NCBI GenBank assembly: GCA_026122225.1
Contig: JANEZZ010002197.1
Span: forward strand, 744,001-808,000
Length of the DNA stretch: 64,000 nt
Direction of reading: 5' to 3'
Origin: Heloderma charlesbogerti
Taxonomy: Eukaryota; Chordata; Lepidosauria; Squamata; Helodermatidae
Made by a program: the position numbers and the translations under genes. Shown here one piece after another: positions 50,931 to 61,950 of this stretch. Numbering within the stretch: the first letter of the stretch is position 1; every line of letters begins with the position of its first letter. Below the pieces are notes generated by a model. It made no database searches. It saw only the letters and a program-made list of their open reading frames with translations, and was not told the DNA's origin.

Positions 50931-52865
50931 GGATGAGAGGGGGTGATAGTCTACCTGAACCAAATGCCATAACCTGACTGGAAGACAATGCTCCCAGTGG
51001 AGCCGAGTTCTTGCACTGCAGAGCTGCCATTCATTTCAAAGAGGCTTGCACAAGAGAACTTCCCAATGGATTGTCTCTGAAATTCTTTATTACACTAGTA
51101 ATCGTGGTGCATTTCCCATTGTCTTTCAGCATCTCTTTGTTAGCTTGGTTTATCCTCCACTGCATCTTAATGGAGGGTGTCTCTCCTCTCTTTCCCTCCC
51201 ATCTCATTAGCCCACACTGCCTTCCTTTCCATCTCACATACAAAGTGAACCAATTTAGTGCTTTCTTTTGGTAGGTGAACTAGGCCTTTTCTCCTGATCT
51301 GCCTCTGGCCTAGTGATGCTCAAAGGATTTTTAGCGCTGTGGTTGACTATGAACCATGTGATGCATTGTGACAAGAAGGGTGCGCTCATGCAGTGGATTT
51401 CGGCTACGCCTCCCATCCTGATCTCTTCCTCCTCCTCCCTGTTGTCCCTTGAGGCTCATCATCACCTAGAAGGTGATAATAGGAGAAACACGTTCTGATT
51501 TCTCACATTAAGAATGGGAAGGGTGACAGATAGGAACTGTGATCCTGCAAAAGAGAGAGAGATTCATATAGCTCCTTCCCCTGCTGCTCATGCTCCAGGA
51601 TTCATAATCCTAAGGGACACCCAAATATAGAGTTGTACTAAGGGTTTTTGTAGCTGTGTACCAAGTAAAATCTGGGAAATTAAACAAGCAAGCAAATAAA
51701 AAATCAGGGGGAAATTTTGCAAAAGGCATAAAATGCCTTGCAAAAAATTCTGAGGAACGAATTCCCTTGCAAAATTCTTCTTACTGATTTTTGCTTGCAA
51801 AAATTGAGATTTATATTTCCCTAATCAGAATTGTAACTAATTTTTGCAATCCCACTTAGGGATACAGGTGGATTTAGGGTGTTTGTGGAGGGTGTAAAAA
51901 GTAGTGAGTGTAGCAAGCTGATGCTTTAAGATGATTGCCCTAGAAGTCATCTACAAATGTGTATCCCTCCTGACCGTAAGGAGAGGTGTAAAACGTATTT
52001 CTAAAAGTATTTGGCCAGTGAATGAAGGTTGTGCATTGTGTTTTGCTGGGTAAATCTGTTGTGTGTGTTTTTAAAACCTCAGCAACTGCTTTTAGTATTG
52101 TATTTCATTGTTTTGATTATGCAATTATAGATTTTGAATTGTTGTCAGCCATCTTGAGACTGTGGAGGGATGAGATAAAAATATTAACAGTCCTCAACAA
52201 GCGTATGGCCCTTGTTTATCAGGATCAGATACAATGCGAAGAGGCTTTCCAGTTCAGTAAAATACATCGTAGGTTAGATATTAAGGGGGGAAAATGGCGG
52301 GGGGACAGGAAAGAAGGTTGCCGGACATGATGACAACTAATTGGGAATAGTCTTAAGATGTACTGGAGGAGGTGTTAGGAAGATTCAATTTATGTAAAGC
52401 TTACTTGGTGCGAAACAATCCCAGATACTGCCCAAGGCAACAGAGGCAGAGAAGCATGGCTACTGTCCCTTTGGAGATGTAAAAGCCAGCAGCGATTCAG
52501 TGCCGTCTCTAGCGCTAATTGGAGCATGCAAGCAGAGCAACTTATGAATCACGATACAATCCTATGAAGCCATCCCCACAAAACCAGTCAATTAAACACG
52601 ATTAAAAATCAATAACCAAAACAAATATGATCAGACTGGAGATGCTGGGATCTTTGGCATCTGCAAAGCATGTGCATGACCACTGACTATTAAACAGAAT
52701 ATTTACTAAACAGAACTTCTGTTATCTATCTATTAAATAGAAACACCTGCCTGTTTTCTTACAGGTCTTCCAGTGTTTCCTAGATAACTGCCAGGAAGGC
52801 AATATCAGCTGAATCAATGATTTCAATAGGTGCGTTAAGTCGCCTTACTCCAAACCCCTGCCAAC
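50931..52865. other. Mostly unassigned intergenic DNA
   Basis: A half copy of the 15.7-kb palindromic MITE lies near 51030. TTGCAAAA-rich self-similar DNA is at 51715-51830. No exon or larger element recognised. Confidence 0.4.
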
Positions 52866-53230
52866 CATTGCCAACTCCAGGCTTTGGGGGGGCCTTGGAT
52901 AAGACACCCTCCATGGGCCCCCTCCCTCAATGGGTCTGCCTTCTCGCTGCCATTGTCACCAGCTGCTATTGCTCATCATCCTCTTTCTGATCGTTGCTAC
53001 CACTTGCTGCCTTGACAGGCAGAGAGCCAGGGAGCAAGTAGGCCGTGGCATCTACTGCTCCTCCTTCTCACCACCTCTGTCATCTGGGTCAGAGCGAGAG
53101 GCAGGCGAACAAGCAGGGTGCCATGGTGAGGAGGAGAAGCAACTCCAGAGGGCTCTTGTCAGTGGGCCCTGCTGGGATGTAGGCCCTTGGCAGTGCCCAA
53201 CCATGCCCACCCTTGACGGTGCTGGTCCTG
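52866..53230 (+). mobile_element. hAT-like non-autonomous element (CAGTGCCGACTCC family), copy 3
   Basis: Begins CATTGCCAACTCCAGGCTTT and ends CTTGACGGTGCTGGTCCTG. Flanking 8-mers CTGCCAAC (52858-52865) and CTACCAAC (53231-53238) match at 7 of 8. The interior parallels copy 2 throughout (CCATGGGCCCCCTCCCTCA, GGCATCTACTGCTCCTCCTT, CCCAACCATGCCCACC). A 196-codon frame running through it is non-transposase. Confidence 0.85.
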
Positions 53231-53539
53231 CTACCAACCCTACGCTGCTTTTCTGTCCGCTCCAAATCCAGTCTCCTCATGCTTATCTTCAAAGCCCTCT
53301 GAGGCCTACATCCCCTTCTCATCTCTCTCTGTCCTCACATCCTGATGTAGTTCTGCCAGGCCTGGCTCCAAGTCTGAGGGGGTCCTGGATGCAGTGTCCT
53401 CTGCTGGGCCTCCTCTGTGGTCAGTGCCCCGTTCTGGATTTGCCTCACTGCGGTAACTGCACTCGAAGCAGCGTTGGGCGGCTGGGTGGTGCAAATGTAG
53501 AAATCATTATGATAATTTAAATAGAAAAACCAAACATCT

Positions 53540-54070
53540 TGCCAGAATGGGGAAGACTGTGACCAGAATGGGGAAGAGCTGTGTGGTTGCTCAGTCTATT
53601 GGCCAGGTGCTAACAGTTAATGGGCAACTCCAAGGCCCCTGCTGCTCTCCCTTCTTATGTTCTTTATATTTAAACTGGACTTAGACTGAACAGCCCTTCA
53701 AAGAGAGGACTCCTTCAAATAGAGGACTGTCTTCTGATAAACAAAACCCTTTTTGTTCCAGCAGACCTTTGTGGATAGGTAGTCTGGACCTGTGAGAATA
53801 TGATGGATTGAGACTATTGTTTATGTTGTTGTTGTCTTTTAAAATGTTTATATTTTATACAATTTTAATATTATTGATGATTTAATTATATTTTAAGTTT
53901 TGTATATTTCTATTTATACATTTTAACTGTAAAAGTTTTTAATGTTGTAAAGGCACGTTGAGTCCCAGTATTGGGGAAAAGGCAGGATATAAATATAATA
54001 ATAATAATTGTAATAGACCTTCAAATACAGGACTGTCCTCTGTATAGTAGGACACCTGACCACCCTACAA
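53540..54070 (+). repeat. Repeat family A split by a LINE 3' end
   Basis: The left part (ACTGTGACCAGAATGGGGAA, TAATGGGCAACTCCAAGGCC, TTCAAATAGAGGACTGTCTT) breaks off at about 53745. After about 265 bp the family resumes with CCTTCAAATACAGGACTGTC and CTCTGTATAGTAGGACACCT. Confidence 0.6.
53750..54010 (+). mobile_element. LINE 3' end with AAGGCACG...GGATATAAAT tail
   Basis: A T-rich region ends TTGAGTCCCAGTATTGGGGA and AAAGGCAGGATATAAATATA ATAATAATAA, the same tail as at 14.4 kb. It interrupts repeat family A. Confidence 0.6.
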
Positions 54071-54605
54071 TACTTCAGAATGATGCTAGGTCCAGGGGGT
54101 CTGTCCTCATGGGAGATTTGCTGTGAATTGGGAGCATTTCAAGGTCGTTTGTGGCAGATGATGTTGTGTCTAATCTGCAGCCACCCTGAAGATTTCTGGT
54201 GGAAAAGCCAGATTTTTTTAGACTACTTTTTCTCCATTTTATTTCTTTAATTCAGATTCTCTGTGCTTCTGGTGTTGTGTGCCCCTATCCTCCTCATTTA
54301 CTTCGGCATGATAGCCCTGCCCAGAGGTGTGTTTTTCACCTCGCCGTGACCTCACTGAGCCTTTCCAGTCTTCGGGATCACCCTGCACTCCAATTTCACC
54401 AGTAATTAGCTAATCTGTGATGATCCGTGATTATGTACTTCTCTGATGTTTGCATTGTTTAATTTCTCCAATACTGTGTTAAATCGTGGCTCCGACATTG
54501 TGTAAAATCACTTATTTGATGTTATGTGAAGTCGCTTCTTCGATCTGGCAAGGTCTTGGGAACCTGTCATTGCAAGCAGAAAGTGCCCAGAGGAGAAAGG
54601 CTAGG
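54071..54605. other. Unassigned DNA
   Basis: Nothing recognised. Confidence 0.45.
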
Positions 54606-54609
54606 GGGT

Positions 54610-54870
54610 GGAAGCAATAACTCTGCGACAGTTTGCTGGAATGGGGCAAAATTGGGATGGTGGGATGCTCTCAGGGGCAGCTGCACTCAAGAATTGGGGA
54701 TTTTGGCTCCTTCAGGGAAATCTGAGCATATTGGGGAAAATGGGGTGGGAGAAATAACTCTGTGACAGTTTGCTGTAATGGGGCGAAATTGGGGTGGTGA
54801 GCTGCTCTCATAGGGAGCCTTCAGTTACTGTACTAGAGAATCAAGGATTTTGGCATCTTCATGCAAAAGG
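54610..54870. repeat. Two-unit direct repeat, period about 137 bp
   Basis: AATAACTCTG(C/T)GACAGTTTGC, TG(G/T)AATGGGGC and AAATTGGG(A/G)TGGTG appear at 54616 and again at 54753. Both are followed by (C)TGCTCTCA, GA(A/T)T..GGATTTTGGC and further matches. Confidence 0.8.
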
Positions 54871-55365
54871 TGGGGAGCCGGGACAGGGGCAGGAAACAAG
54901 CCTCTCTCATTAGTTGAGCAGCCCCTGCCAGGTTGATGACAATCCGTTCTACACATAAAGGTATGGTACACTTGGCTTTTCTTACTTCGTGTGGCACTGA
55001 CAGACCAAAGCCGATTCCATAAAAATCCAGATAATACTCCAACGCACTTCTCATTCTGTTGTCATGAAGATTCCCTGCTGCCCCAAACCCAGGCATTAGG
55101 GGAAATTAAAAGGGGAGCTAGATCCAGCTGCCAGATGCCGCTCAGAGTGCTGAGCCAGAACAAAGAAAAATTAAGGTGCAGACTGGGGTGGGGGGCAAGG
55201 CAGACATCAGCAGCTGCCCAAGGATGCCAGCTCTCGATGCCAACTCTGATCTCTACCCATGATCTTCCTCCAGTCCTTCCACCCTTGGCTGCCCAAAGGT
55301 CTCTTGCTCTCTTAAACTATGGTCCGTTTCTCTCCCCTGTTCCTGGAACTCTCACACAGAGCACC
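54871..55365. other. Unassigned DNA
   Basis: Overlapping frames of 87 and 145 codons on opposite strands; no domain found. Confidence 0.4.
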
Positions 55366-55480
55366 TATCCTCCAGATGTGTTGGCCTACAACTCCCAGCA
55401 TCCCCCAGCCAGACACTGGCAGTTGTAGTCCAATACATCTAGAGGGGATCAGGTCAGGGAAGCCTGACCTACATGCTGCC
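55366..55480. repeat. Palindromic 'ACTACAACTCCCA' MITE-like repeat
   Basis: CTCCAGATGTGTTGGCCTAC and AACTCCCAGCATCCCCCAGC are mirrored by GACACTGGCAGTTGTAGTCC and AATACATCTAGAGGGGATCA. Confidence 0.75.
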
Positions 55481-55594
55481 ACCTCTCTCATATCCTTCAA
55501 ATCCTTCTTCAAACCCCAGCTTGGCTGTGAAGCTTTTGGTTTAACCCCTGGTTCCTCATCTTCTAGGGCCTAAATACATATAAATGCGTTATAT

Positions 55595-55905
55595 GGGGAG
55601 GTGGCTCCCCATTTATGGAATTATCTCCCTGATGAGGCCCGCCTGGAGCCAACATTGTCATCTTTTCTGTGCCAGATTAAAATTGCCCTCTTCTCTCAGG
55701 CATTTGGCAGCGTATAATGACTCTCTTGATTATCTCTGGCTGATTGTTTTAGATATATGTTATTGTGTGTGTTATTTATCTCATTATGTGAATGATCTTT
55801 ATATTTTATATACTGTATTTTAATGGTTTTTAATTTTTGTGAACCGCTCAGACAGCTTCGGCTATGGGGTGGTATAGAAATATAATAAATGAAATTAAAT
55901 AAGCA
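55595..55905 (+). mobile_element. L2-type LINE 3' end
   Basis: GAGGTGGCTCCCCATTTATG, GAATTATCTCCCTGATGAGG and CATTTGGCAGCGTATAATGA encode VAPHLWNYLPDEARLEP..FSQAFGSV, the same end as at 34.8 kb. The tail is CAGACAGCTTCGGCTATGGG. Confidence 0.85.
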
Positions 55906-56428
55906 TATATTCTAACTACTGTTGCTTCTGACGTTCTTCCTTCTCCTCCGCCGTCACCAGCAGCACTGCCTCCCTTTGTGGTCTCCCCACACTGTTCCTG
56001 ACATTTAGACTAAGTTCCTCAGGCAGGGATCTGTCTTTTTGCTTATATTACTCTGTAAAGTGCTGTGCCTATGGATGGTGCAAGAAAAACTCATCACCTC
56101 ATGGGCTGGATATTAGGTAAAGCTTATCTCTATTAAAGAGCAGGCAGACTCCCTATGGGGAGGTGTTTTCTCTCAGGAACTTGGAGTCTTCTTCGAGGGA
56201 GAGTTGCTCTTCTCACCCTTCCTCAGCTTCAGGACGGTGTACAAATAATGTGAAGATCCCTTTAATAGAGGAGTGTTGAATACAGGAGGGCCGGATTCAG
56301 CCTTGGAGGAGCTTTCCGGGGGCCTAATTTCAGTCATGGATGGGAGCAAAGGGGCTGGGCCCGGAGGCAAAATAAGTGGGGCCAAAATAAGAAGAATGCC
56401 AACATATTGTGGCCTAAGCTCTTACTTC
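55906..56428. other. Unassigned DNA
   Basis: Contains a LINE-tail-like TTTAGACTAAGTTCCTCAGG at about 56004; otherwise nothing recognised. Confidence 0.4.
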
Positions 56429-56562
56429 CAGGGACTGAGCCTTAGGAGAGGCATTTCAACCTTTTAGAATGGGGGGGAAATGCTCAAAATCTGGGAAAAA
56501 CCAAACAAGAGACAGTCAGGGAGAAAAGCAGGAACTCCCTGGGGTTTCCCAAATGCCCTGAA

Positions 56563-56807
56563 GATTTATTTATTTATTGCATTTATATCCCGCCTTTTTT
56601 CCTCTTGCAAGAAACCCAAGGCGGCTTACATTATCTTCCTCCTCTCCATTTTATCCTCACAACAACAACCCTGTGAGGTAGGCTGGGCTGAGAGTCTGTG
56701 ACCGGCCCAAAGTCACTCAGTGAGCTTCCGTGGCCAAATGGGGACTAGAACCCAGATCTCCCGGCTTCCAATCCAACGCTCTCACCACTACACCACACTG
56801 GCTCATT
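56563..56807 (-). mobile_element. tRNA-derived SINE with L2-type tail
   Basis: Full-length reverse copy: ATTTATATCCCGCCTTTTTT, GAAACCCAAGGCGGCTTACA, CTGTGAGGTAGGCTGGGCTG, AGTCACTCAGTGAGCTTCCG and head CACCACTACACCACACTGGC. Confidence 0.9.
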
Positions 56808-56809
56808 AT

Positions 56810-57300
56810 TTGCAATATTTATATACCGCTCCACATCAAAGATTTCAGAGTGGTGGACAGCAAGATAAAATAATTAAACCCCCATAATTAAAACAATTAA
56901 AACATTTTAAAAGAACAGATTCTGAACTTAATAAACCACAGCTGGTCACACAAGGAAAGTTTCTTGAAATAACAATGTCTTCAGGAGGTGCCGAAAGCAA
57001 CACAACGTTGCCGCCTGCCTGACCTCCAAAGGCAGGGAGTTCCACAGGAAGGGGGCCACCACACTGAAGGCTCTGTTCTCCTGGAGTACTCCAGTCAGGC
57101 CATAGGTCCATGTGGAACCACCAGGAGCAGGCCCTCCAATGACCTCAGTGACCGGGCAGGTTGGTAAGGGAGAAGGCACTCTCTCAGGTATCCTGGTCCC
57201 AAGTTGTTTAGGGCTTTGTACACTAGTACTAACACCTTAAACTTGACCTGGTAGAAAATAGGTAGCCAGTGCAGTTCCCTCAGCAAAGGAGTTACATGCT
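56810..57300 (-). mobile_element. L2-type LINE, degraded RT and 3' end
   Basis: Minus-strand frames read LRELHWLPIFYQVKFKVLVL, VYKALNNLGPGYLRECLLPY then, in another frame, ENRAFSVVAPFLWNSLPLEV and FRHLLKTLLF. The 3' end is AGCGGTATATAAATATTGCA in reverse. At least one frameshift separates the two blocks. Confidence 0.8.
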
Positions 57301-57571
57301 AAAAAAAGGCAGTTCCTGACAACAGCCGATGTGGGGACAAGGGCATTGGGAAACCCCAGAGGGCCGGATTGGGACCCCAGGCAGGCTGGATGTGGGCTCC
57401 TGGATCTGAGGTTCGACACCCCCGCTTTAATATAATGAGAACTTAACCCCCTCCACTTTCAGTTCACACATTGGATCATGGATGTTCCTGCCCAAAAGAC
57501 TGCACCTCAGTGGCCTGTTTCCGCTGCCCCCATGCAACCGGATGTTAATCCCAGCTCCTTGTCTGTCCTGT

Positions 57572-58265
57572 CAGGACTGGCTCCACCATAATGTAAAGTG
57601 AGGCAACCGCCTCGGTCAGTTGATTTTGAGTGTTGTGAAAGGGCAGCAAATTGTTAGTTATTTAATGTTGTCATCGTATTTTTACTCTCGGTGAGGGGCA
57701 ACTGTGGGATTTTCGGCCGCAGGTATCAAAATGACTATAGCTCAGGTAGTATGCATCTTGACTGGTGTGTATGTGTGTGTGGGGGGAGGGATTTGCACCT
57801 GTGAAGAAACACCTCCTCTCCTCCCCCAGCCTACGGCCCCTCAAGATGGAGGGTGGGTGGGTTTGTCTTTGCTTCCAGCTAGGCAGATTATCCTGACTCA
57901 CCACAGGTTTCCACCTTTTACCACCTTTCTTATACTCCTTTTTTTCTCCTAGAGTATAATTATGTGTGTGTGAGTTGCGCCCTTTTTAAACTTTTCCCTA
58001 GGTTAAGTATAAGTAGCGTGATGAAAACTTCAGTACAGATTTGATGTAAAAGAATCAAAATAATTTGTTTATATTATTATACAGATTGAACTTTAAAATA
58101 TTTCTTTTAACCTAACCTATGCTAAACTAACGCCTAAAACTACTAACCACCTCTCGCTATCCCCAGGAGATGTTTTCTCTAAGAGATCAAATCCCTCTCT
58201 CCCTTCTCATCTCTCTTCTGTCGTCCAACTGCCTCAGGCACCAAAATACCTTGGATCAGGCCCTG
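57572..58265. mobile_element. Possible hAT-like element
   Basis: The left end CAGGACTGGCTCCACCATAA..GTGAGGCAACCGCCTC and the right end (other strand CAGGGCCTGATCCAAGGTAT..GCCTGAGGCAGTTGG) are loosely inverted. Flanking 8-mers do not match, so this remains tentative. Confidence 0.4.
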
Positions 58266-59165
58266 CTTGGCCCACAATGGTCCAGTCTGCAGCAAAGCTA
58301 CACTTCTGAGATAAGAGCACGTCTTTGATGATAAAAGAGCCGATTTCCTGACTTCCTCGATTCATTGATATACAGCTTTTTCTAAAATTGGGTTTTAAAA
58401 CTCTCACACCACCCCATCGTTTTCCATGCACAAAATCCCCTGTGTGTAGACATTTGCATAATGTCATCCAGATTATTACTTTTGAAAGGGCAGAATTCAT
58501 GCCCCTAAGCAGGTCCCCCAAACTGCTTTTCCACATAACCTTTGATATGAAATTAAAACGTTGTTTTTTTCTCTCCTCCAGTTCACATGACACAGCAGCT
58601 TAAAATTGTGATTTAAGCATTACAAATTTCAGGTTTGAGTGACTCATGCCTGCCTCCGTGTGGACAGGAAGCTGTGGGAGTAGAGAAAGCTGACTCCCTC
58701 GACAGGTGAGCAGACTTTCGAGAGAAAGAGAGAAAGATACAGAAAGGGAGATTTCGTTTGCAAAGCTTTGAATCTGGTTTCCTATAAAAGGGGAAGCTTC
58801 TCTGAAGCGAAGCCAGCGAAGTGTGTGGGGCTGGGAGTCCCGTGACACAACCCACAGGCTCTCCCAAGGGTGACTAGGGAGGGGAAAAAAGATATGTGGA
58901 GAGGAAGCCGACACCGACATGTGGTTCCACAGGTATCTGCCTGTTTCTGCAGACAGATAGGTGAGAGGCAAGCCACTGGAGGATTATGTAATACAGGGTC
59001 CAAAGCAATCTCTCTCAACCCTTCGTGATAAGGGAACTGGCCATTTTAAACTCTCCCTCCACTTCAAGCTTTTCAGACCTGGGGCCCACCTTAAACAGGG
59101 CAGCCGGTAGCCCAAGACATTTTCCTGTCTGAGGCAGGACATGCAACAGTAGCTTTCCCACGCCT
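58266..59165. other. Unassigned intergenic DNA
   Basis: A GA-rich spot is at 58718-58750. Open frames of 71-123 codons lack domains. Confidence 0.4.
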
Positions 59166-59169
59166 CATA

Positions 59170-59283
59170 GGGTGGCCACGTGTCCTCTTTTACAGAGGAC
59201 AGTCCTCGCTTTGAAGGGCTGCCAGAGGATTGTCCTCTGTTTGGAGGTGTCCTCTTTGGGGGGCAGTTCATGAGTGGCCACCC
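59170..59283. repeat. 114-bp MITE with TA flanks (family A-like ends)
   Basis: GGGTGGCCAC and GTGGCCACCC are perfect 10-bp inverted ends, each flanked by TA. The interior repeats GAGGACAG(T)CCTC modules of family A in inverted order, so it looks like an internally deleted palindromic derivative. Confidence 0.65.
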
Positions 59284-59396
59284 TACCACCAAGTCAAGGT
59301 GCATAGTACGTAAGGGTGACCAAGATATTTTAGCACCTAAGGCTGAAAATCTCAAAAGAGAAAAACGAATTACACCCTGGGAGTACAAAAAATTTT

Positions 59397-59785
59397 TGTT
59401 GTTCAGTCGTGTCCGACGCTTTGTGACCCCATGGACCATAGCACGCCAGGCCTTCCTGTCCTGCGCTCTCTCCCAGAGTGTGCTCAAGTCCATATTCATT
59501 GCATCGGTGATGCTATCTAGCCATCTCATCCTCTGCCTACCCCTTCTCCTTTTGCCTTCAGTCTTTCCCAGCATCAGGGTCTTTTCCAGAGAGTTTTCTC
59601 TTCGCATCAGGTGGCCAAAATATTGGAGCTTCAGCTTCAGTATCTGTCCTTCCAATGAGCACTCAGGGTTGATTTCCTTTAGGATTGACTGATTTGACCT
59701 CCTTGCGGTCCAGGGGACTTGTAAGAGTCTTCTCCAGCACCACAGTTCGAAAGCATCGATTCTTTGGGGCTCAGCCTTCCTTATA
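59397..59785 (-). mobile_element. BovB (RTE) LINE 3' end, copy 2
   Basis: The minus-strand frame reads KAEPQRIDAFELWCWRRLLQ, VPWTARRSNQSILKEINPEC, LQYFGHLMRRENSLEKTLML, GKTEGKRRRGRQRMRWLDSI, NMDLSTLWERAQDRKAWRAM and VTKRRTRLN, open throughout. It ends with the BovB terminus. It is nearly identical in protein to the 47.9-kb copy but more 5' truncated, so both are recent. A clear target duplication was not found. Confidence 0.92.
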
Positions 59786-59828
59786 ATTAAGAAGTAACAA
59801 TTTGCTGCCCTCCAATCAGTGCCTGAAG

Positions 59829-60173
59829 TAGGGCTGGTGTCAAAAACTGGCATCCTTGGCAGCGGCAAGGGGCCCAGTGCCCTGGCAGGACCAACTCTTA
59901 CATTTGTTTTTTTGGCCCAGCAATCTGCGCAGTGCCAGGCAGCTGGACCTAGCCATCTTTTTAAATACCACAGTGCCCCATCCTAGCATCATTCTGGGGC
60001 ATTACATTACAATGGACATCACATACATTGTGGGAAATTAGCAGAATGGCCTCCCAGTGCTGCTTGGAGTGCTGGAAACATAACCAGATAATCCTGCCAG
60101 GGCCCACTGACAGAGGAGGGGCCCACCAGAGAGCTCTTTGACCATGGCCTGCTCAAACCTGGAACTGGCCTTG
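59829..60173 (-). mobile_element. hAT-like element (CAGTGCCGACTCC family), diverged
   Basis: The right end (other strand CAAGGCCAGTTCCAGGTTTG) and CCTGCCAGGGCCCACTGACA with GAGGGGCCCACCAGAGAGCT match the 38.0-kb element in reverse. The left end TAGGGCTGGTGTCAAAAACT is an imperfect inverse. Flanks do not match. Confidence 0.5.
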
Positions 60174-60597
60174 TAAGATCCCTCACTCTGATAGTAGGCT
60201 GGGCCGGGCCTTAAAAATTTTTTTATACTCTATGTGACTGTTTCTCTCTTCCTTTCTCCAGGGACAGCAGATGAAAAGGTGGAGAGAAGCTCCTGTATCT
60301 TTCATAGTTGCCCAGAAGAGGGAATTTTGGCAGGCCCAGTGTATCATGCCAGGATAAAAACGCTGAATCTGTTAACACTTACTCGTTTGCTCAACCATGA
60401 AAGGCCCCTCTTTGTGTCACTCAAAACAACCCGCTCCGATCCCATATAAAGCTGGGGATGGATTTCAATGTTTGGAGCAAAAAGGGCATGTGAGAGAGGG
60501 GAGGGGACCTGATCCCTCCCCAATAGGTTAGCCACCTACACATATCCCCCAAAGAGGAAACACATCACCAAAAGACAAAAGGGGGGCAAAATTTTGC
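60174..60597. other. Unassigned DNA
   Basis: Nothing recognised. Confidence 0.45.
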
Positions 60598-60918
60598 ATA
60601 AGAGCATAAGAAGAGCCATGCTAGATCAGACCAAGGGTCCATCTAGTCCAGCACTCTGTTCACACAGTGGCCAACCAGCTGCCAACAAGCACAGCATGCG
60701 TGCAACAGCACCCTCCCGCCCATGTTCCTTGTGTGCACCAGCAACTGGTGTACATAGGCACACCGCCTCTGAGGCAGCATATAGCCATCAGGGCTAGAAG
60801 CCATTGATAGCCTCATCCTCCATGAATTTGTCCAATCCCTTTTAAAGCCATCCAAACTGGTAGCCATTACTACATCTTGTGGAAGTGAGTTCCATAGTTT
60901 AACTATGTGCTGTGCATA
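60598..60918 (-). mobile_element. CR1 LINE 3' end (TATGTTCTTA subtype)
   Basis: Reverse orientation: TAAGAGCATAAGAAGAGCCA, TGCTAGATCAGACCAAGGGT, CCCATGTTCCTTGTGTGCAC, AATTTGTCCAATCCCTTTTA and CATAGTTTAACTATGTGCTG. It is the counterpart of 32402-32704. Confidence 0.9.
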
Positions 60919-60999
60919 TAAATTTGCACCTGCAAGCTTTTGGTGGTAGGTGACAGTTTAGAAATAGTAACTATTACTTCAATAGAAATACAATACATC

Positions 61000-61232
61000 T
61001 CACCATAGTGTGGAGGACTGTGACCAGGGGACCAGTGTACCTGCCTGCCTGCTTAGCCCGCCATCCAGGTGCAAAGTATGGATGGGCAACTTCAAGACCC
61101 CCTCAGTGTTCTTTCACCTTGCGGTTCTTTGACTTTAATCCAGACTTGGACTGGACTGCCCATCAAATAGAGGAGGACACCTTCAAATAGAGGACTGTCC
61201 TCTGTAAAGTAGGACACCTGGCCACCCTGTCA
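61000..61232 (+). repeat. Repeat family A, near full length
   Basis: From CTCACCATAGTGTGGAGGAC and TGTGACCAGGGGACCAGTGT through GGATGGGCAACTTCAAGACC and ACTGGACTGCCCATCAAATA to GACTGTCCTCTGTAAAGTAG and GACACCTGGCCACCCT. Confidence 0.65.
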
Positions 61233-61497
61233 TACCCAGTAGTTACCACCCCCTAGTGTCTCCCATCCACTCACCTGGTGCTGGTTTTCCGACCAGCTTG
61301 CTTCTGGTCCTTGGGCCTAGCTGCAGGAAAAGTGATATTGGGAGAGAGGCTGTGGGGGGGATAAACTGTGGGGGCAGAGGGAGTTTAACTCCCCTGCCAT
61401 CTGCCCCTTTTGCTGTAATAATCAGACCCCTCCTCCCTGTTTTGTATGTGATTGAGGCAGACCTGGGTTAAACGAATAGATGACCACTGTCACATGT

Positions 61498-61648
61498 CAT
61501 AGAATCATAGAATAATGGGGTTGGAAGGGGCCTACAAGACCATCGAGTCCAACCCCCTGCCCAATGCAGGAATCCAAGTCAGAGCATCCCTGTCCAGCCT
61601 CATCTTGAATGCCTCCAGTGTGGGAGAACCCACTACCTCCCTAGTTCC
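61498..61648 (-). mobile_element. CR1 LINE 3' end
   Basis: CATAGAATCATAGAATAATG, GGGTTGGAAGGGGCCTACAA and AGTCCAACCCCCTGCCCAAT, then CATCTTGAATGCCTCCAGTG and GTGGGAGAACCCACTACCTC. It lines up with 27262-27418 reversed. Confidence 0.9.
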
Positions 61649-61837
61649 ATGTCGTTTGAGCCACTGTGTGTGCACGCTCTTTTTCTTTCTCCTTCTTTTT
61701 CACTGGAGTGACTCACTTCGGCCTGGGTGGGGACTAACCAGCAGAAGACTGGCATACTGCGTTAATGATTTTTGAACTTGCTATCACCAGCCATTCCTTC
61801 CTCTCCCTGCCCTGCCCCCCCTCCCAAGCATGCTTCT

Positions 61838-61950
61838 AGACAGAGGGCTCCTAGCGCTAACTATTGGAGGGCTTTGTGCAGCTATTCCATCTTTTCTTAC
61901 TTAACAGCTCTTTTCTGGTAAGAAAAAAGAGAGAGAACGCCTGCTTCACC
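61838..61950 (+). repeat. Repeat family B, left part
   Basis: ATGCTTCTAGACAGAGGGCT, TGTGCAGCTATTCCATCTTT and CTTTTCTGGTAAGAAAAAAG match the left half of the 15.9-kb copy. Confidence 0.55.

Larger units (their letters stand above)
56430..57428 (-). mobile_element. hAT-like element (28.1-kb family) split by SINE and LINE
   Basis: The left part (CTTTTAGAATGGGGGGGAAA, GGAACTCCCTGGGGTTTCCC) and right part (GGGAAACCCCAGAGGGCCGG, ATTGGGACCCCAGGCAGGCT) are the expected neighbours in the 28.1-kb element. A SINE and an L2-type end lie between them. The outer borders are approximate. Confidence 0.5.

Noticed and set aside
52930..53520. 196-codon open frame as a gene
   Set aside because: It runs through and beyond a hAT-like element with 8-bp target duplication, so it is coincidental.
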